A stretch of 5,206 nt of DNA, from positions 1-5,206 of the forward strand of contig DAIDAN010000046.1 in assembly GCA_027310605.1 (NCBI GenBank). The letters are read 5' to 3'. Source of the DNA: Candidatus Aenigmatarchaeota archaeon. Its GTDB lineage: Archaea > Aenigmatarchaeota > Aenigmatarchaeia > Aenigmatarchaeales > DAIDAN01. Below, piece by piece: positions 3,767-5,206 of this stretch. Under the pieces are notes generated by a model. That model saw only the letters and a program-made list of their open reading frames with translations, did no database searches and was not told the origin of the DNA. Within the stretch, counting starts at the first letter, position 1, and each line of letters opens with the position of its first letter. The translations under genes and the position numbers were made by a program.

Positions 3767-3791
3767 AAAAAAAGAACGGCTGTCAAGACAG
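3767..3791 (-). terminator. Terminator-like hairpin and T7 run after the small membrane protein
   Basis: On the minus strand CTGTC-TT-GACAG (3791-3780) is followed by CCGTTC and seven T residues (3773-3767). It lies about 100 nt after the membrane-protein stop and before the tRNA-Pro promoter, a sensible place to end that transcript. Confidence 0.55.
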
Positions 3792-3868
3792 TTTGCAAGC
3801 GAAGTGCTGCTATCGGCGTTCCTGCAAGTGAATCTCCCAGCCGCTGCAAGCAGCAGGGTATAGCAATT

Positions 3869-3881
3869 AATCAAGCCGTAT
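3869..3881 (-). repeat. Post-stop element, copy C (after small membrane protein)
   Basis: ATACGGCTTGATT begins 6 nt after the TGA at 3889-3887 and is identical over 13 bases to copy A after L13. The second half of the element, TTGCAGGAACGC, reappears at 3827-3816, so in this copy the two halves are separated by about 41 nt. Confidence 0.5.
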
Positions 3882-3886
3882 TTCTG

Positions 3887-4243
3887 TCAGTTGCAGCTTC
3901 CGCTTTCGAGCAGGACATGGGCATCTTTCTTTTTCGGCTTCTGTTTTTTTAAGATGCTTTTCAGCATGCGCGCCTTGAACTTCAGGTTCTGCATCATCAT
4001 CCTGTCATAATAGTTGTACCTGTTCCTGTTCTGCAGGGGCGCGGCTGCTTTCAGCAGACGGCAGGTTATCTCGTCCTTCCACCTGAACAGCGCGTACGAC
4101 ACGCCTACTGCGTATGAAATTATTATCGGATTGTAGGCCGGAACGGAGAAAGCATATCCTATCTGCCCAGCGACGAGCGTGCTTACGAGGTCAAGCGCGG
4201 TGGCCACTTTCACGGAAAGGCTGGGGGTGGGTATCACTGCCAT
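3887..4243 (-). CDS. Small two-helix membrane protein of unknown function
   Basis: This is a 118-residue protein that I do not recognise. Two hydrophobic segments are visible, roughly residues 13-33 (VATALDLVSTLVAGQIGYAF) and 39-55 (ending VGVSYALFRW). They are joined by a short loop with VPAYNP. The C-terminal half is strongly basic (KFKARMLKSILKKQKPKKK) and suggests a cytoplasmic tail that could touch nucleic acid or acidic lipid. The reading frame extends to 4318, but ATG 4243 is chosen because GTGAT stands exactly 4 nt before it, as in the ribosomal genes. It is divergent from the zinc-ribbon gene across a 223-nt gap. A terminator-like hairpin and a post-stop element follow it. Confidence 0.7.
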   Translation of the reverse strand: MAVIPTPSLSVKVATALDLVSTLVAGQIGYAFSVPAYNPIIISYAVGVSYALFRWKDEITCRLLKAAAPLQNRNRYNYYDRMMMQNLKFKARMLKSILKKQKPKKKDAHVLLESGSCN

Positions 4244-4247
4244 ACGA

Positions 4248-4252
4248 ATCAC
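4248..4252 (-). promoter_or_regulatory. Shine-Dalgarno GTGAT of the small membrane protein
   Basis: On the minus strand GTGAT is followed by TCGT and ATG 4243. The spacing is the same as in L18e, L13 and S9. It shortens the gene by 25 codons relative to the longest frame. Confidence 0.65.
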
Positions 4253-4349
4253 GGTCATAAAAAGCGCGCTCTCGCGAAAGAAAACTGAGGGACGCAAGTC
4301 CCAGCCAATCAACTGCAAGACAGAAACAGCATCGCTGCCATCCGGAATT

Positions 4350-4365
4350 TATCCGCGCGCGGATA
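4350..4365. promoter_or_regulatory. 16-bp perfect palindrome in the divergent intergenic region
   Basis: TATCCGCGCGCGGATA is a perfect GC-core palindrome in an otherwise mixed 223-nt gap between the divergent small membrane protein and zinc-ribbon genes. It overlaps an AT-rich ATATAAAG at 4363-4370. It may be an operator or an RNA hairpin. A second hairpin with a GNRA-type loop, GGGAC-GCAA-GTCCC, is at 4289-4302. No gene is evident in the gap. Confidence 0.4.
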
Positions 4366-4437
4366 TAAAGATTTGCGTGATGAAGAAGATGTGTGGTATT
4401 CGTTCCATCGATGTGCGATTGCCGAACGCTGATAGCA

Positions 4438-4444
4438 TTAAATA
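4438..4444 (+). promoter_or_regulatory. TATA box of the zinc-ribbon gene
   Basis: TTAAATA is centred 26 nt before ATG 4467, exactly where archaeal transcription would begin at or next to the start codon. There is no Shine-Dalgarno, so the mRNA is probably leaderless. Confidence 0.65.
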
Positions 4445-4466
4445 CTTGCTCCGGCAATAATGTTGC

Positions 4467-4664
4467 ATGAGTTCCGCTGATTCTTTGAAAATTCAAGAGG
4501 AGGCAAGAAAGACAAGGCTCGTTCTCTGCCCGAAATGCGACGCCGAGTTCAGGGCGCCGCTTGCGGACGATTCCGCGGAATGCGGGGAATGCGGCGAGGA
4601 GTTCGAGATCGCGGAGGAAGGTTATCCGGAAGAATTCATCTGGCACCCGAGCAGGAGCTACTGA
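4467..4664 (+). CDS. Small zinc-ribbon protein
   Basis: This is a 65-residue, mostly acidic protein with one zinc-ribbon: CPKC (C21, C24) and CGEC (C39, C42), a 14-residue spacing between knuckles. It starts with a polar helix (residues 4-16) and ends in EGYPEEFIWHPSRSY. Such ribbons occur in many small archaeal proteins that bind nucleic acid or protein partners. No specific function can be given. The start is supported by a TATA box 26 nt upstream, which implies a leaderless transcript. The ATG at 4460 is out of frame. Codon use is GC-rich like the ribosomal genes, which supports it being real. Confidence 0.8.
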   Translation: MSSADSLKIQEEARKTRLVLCPKCDAEFRAPLADDSAECGECGEEFEIAEEGYPEEFIWHPSRSY

Positions 4665-4701
4665 ATAACCAATATGGAATGAATAACAAAAATTAGCGCT
4701 A

Positions 4702-4713
4702 TTTTTGCGTTTT
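4702..4713 (+). terminator. U-rich terminator after the zinc-ribbon gene
   Basis: TTTTT (4702-4706) and TTTT (4710-4713) follow the near-palindrome around TAGCGCTA (4694-4701), about 40 nt after the stop. It sits between two convergent genes, as expected for archaeal U-tract termination. Confidence 0.45.
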
Positions 4714-4747
4714 AATCTTTCAGTCTTAATGGCCGTTCTGAGTATTG

Positions 4748-4763
4748 AATTCAAGTCTTATTG
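4748..4763 (-). repeat. 16-nt direct repeat, copy 2
   Basis: The plus strand reads AATTCAAGTCTTATTG, identical and in the same orientation to 41-56 near the left edge. Read on the minus strand it begins 4 nt after the ABC-2 permease stop. The minus-strand core AATAAGACTTGA resembles the post-stop elements (ATACGGCTTGA) loosely. Confidence 0.5.
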
Positions 4764-4767
4764 TTTT

Positions 4768-5206
4768 TCAGCTCCCCGTCGACTGGTAGTTCTTCAAGCC
4801 GAGCTTCCAGACGCCGTAGGCGACCGCGAAAGTTATAACGGCGACAACCGGCGTGAGGTACGCGAAAGCCGGCGCTATCCCCTTGCCGACGAAAAGCTGC
4901 GCGGGATAATAGTTCACGAAGGCGAACGGGATTATGAAAGAAACGGAGAAAGCAATAAAGGCATTGTAAATTTCCAGCGGATATTTGGTAAAGCTTGTTA
5001 GTTGATATATTACTTCTGTCAGAGTGTTCGACCTTCCGAACCAGAATGAAAATGATGCCGTTATCAAAGCAAGAGAGAATAATATTATAACTCCCAACAT
5101 TGAAAAGAAAACAAGCATCGCTATATTTCCCAGATTCCAGCTTAATCCTATCATCTGCGAGCTTATTGAAATGATAATCAAGGCGAGAATAATATCGCCT
5201 ATATGT
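4768..5206 (-). CDS. ABC-2 type export permease, C-terminal part (DUF990-like)
   Basis: The frame is open to the right edge, so the start is outside the window. About 145 C-terminal residues are present of a protein that is usually about 260. Four hydrophobic segments are visible. The stretch FWFGRSNTL, then KYPLEIYNAFIAF, then IIPFAFVNYYPAQLFVGKG follows the pattern of the ABC-2 permease family known as DUF990 (PF06182). In those proteins a WF..SS-type segment precedes YP..IY and IPFAF..Y.PA..L. These permeases pair with an ABC ATPase to export an unknown substrate, so the ATPase and a second permease would be expected beyond the right edge. The methionine-like TTG at 5181 is internal, since upstream codons (HIGDIILA) continue the membrane helix. 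It ends at TGA 4768-4770. Confidence 0.85.
   Translation of the reverse strand, partial: HIGDIILALIIISISSQMIGLSWNLGNIAMLVFFSMLGVIILFSLALITASFSFWFGRSNTLTEVIYQLTSFTKYPLEIYNAFIAFSVSFIIPFAFVNYYPAQLFVGKGIAPAFAYLTPVVAVITFAVAYGVWKLGLKNYQSTGS

Noticed and set aside
4376..4432. Possible C/D box guide RNA (GTGATGA ... CTGA)
   Set aside because: Boxes C and D are present, but no convincing internal D' and C' pair is found; the overlap with the promoter of the zinc-ribbon gene makes chance likely.
4379..4460. 26-codon plus frame starting in GTGATGAAG
   Set aside because: No ribosome-binding site at the usual spacing and no recognisable product; it overlaps the zinc-ribbon promoter.
4191..4754. 187-codon minus-strand frame across the zinc-ribbon gene
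   Set aside because: It overlaps a supported plus-strand gene with TATA box and zinc motif; its product has no recognisable domain and mixed composition.

Overview
The window is archaeal. It carries the conserved archaeal gene block tRNA-Leu, ribosomal protein L18e, L13, S9 and RNA polymerase subunit RpoN. The starts are set either by archaeal Shine-Dalgarno sequences (GTGAT exactly 4 nt before ATG, seen four times, plus AGGT in the same register) or by TATA boxes close to the ATG, which suggests leaderless mRNA. The tRNA genes encode CCA and are interrupted by extra sequence, as in archaea with relaxed tRNA splicing. I suspect a DPANN-type lineage (Micrarchaeota or a relative), but this is inference from the tRNA introns and compact layout, not from a database match.

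Layout. 132-372 (+) is a tRNA-Leu(UAA) that only folds if four introns are removed: D-arm, anticodon loop twice, and variable arm. At 470-2542 (+) come L18e, an unidentified AT-rich 74-codon gene with a winged-helix look wedged between L18e and L13, then L13, S9 with a roughly 45-residue N-terminal extension, and RpoN. 2543-2775 is a convergent intergenic stretch with a two-arm palindromic element and a terminator-like hairpin. 2776-3504 (-) is a ZIP-family metal transporter. Just upstream of it, 3529-3697 (-) is a tRNA-Pro(GGG) whose T-loop is split by 91 nt. 3887-4243 (-) is a small two-helix membrane protein of unknown function. 4467-4664 (+) is a small zinc-ribbon protein. 4768-5206 (-) is the C-terminal part of an ABC-2 export permease that runs off the window.

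How the parts relate. tRNA-Leu to RpoN is a translation and transcription supply block with internal promoters before L18e, S9 and probably RpoN. The ZIP, membrane-protein, zinc-ribbon and ABC genes are separate small units with no clear common pathway.

Most unusual signals: (1) four introns in one tRNA, two of them with good bulge-helix-bulge or near-BHB geometry; (2) a 91-nt T-loop insertion in tRNA-Pro without an evident bulge-helix-bulge; (3) one palindromic element present twice, once between genes and once in frame inside the S9 coding sequence, where it encodes part of the N-terminal extension; (4) a recurrent sequence, TAYGGYTTGATT-like, shortly after the stop codons of several genes on both strands.
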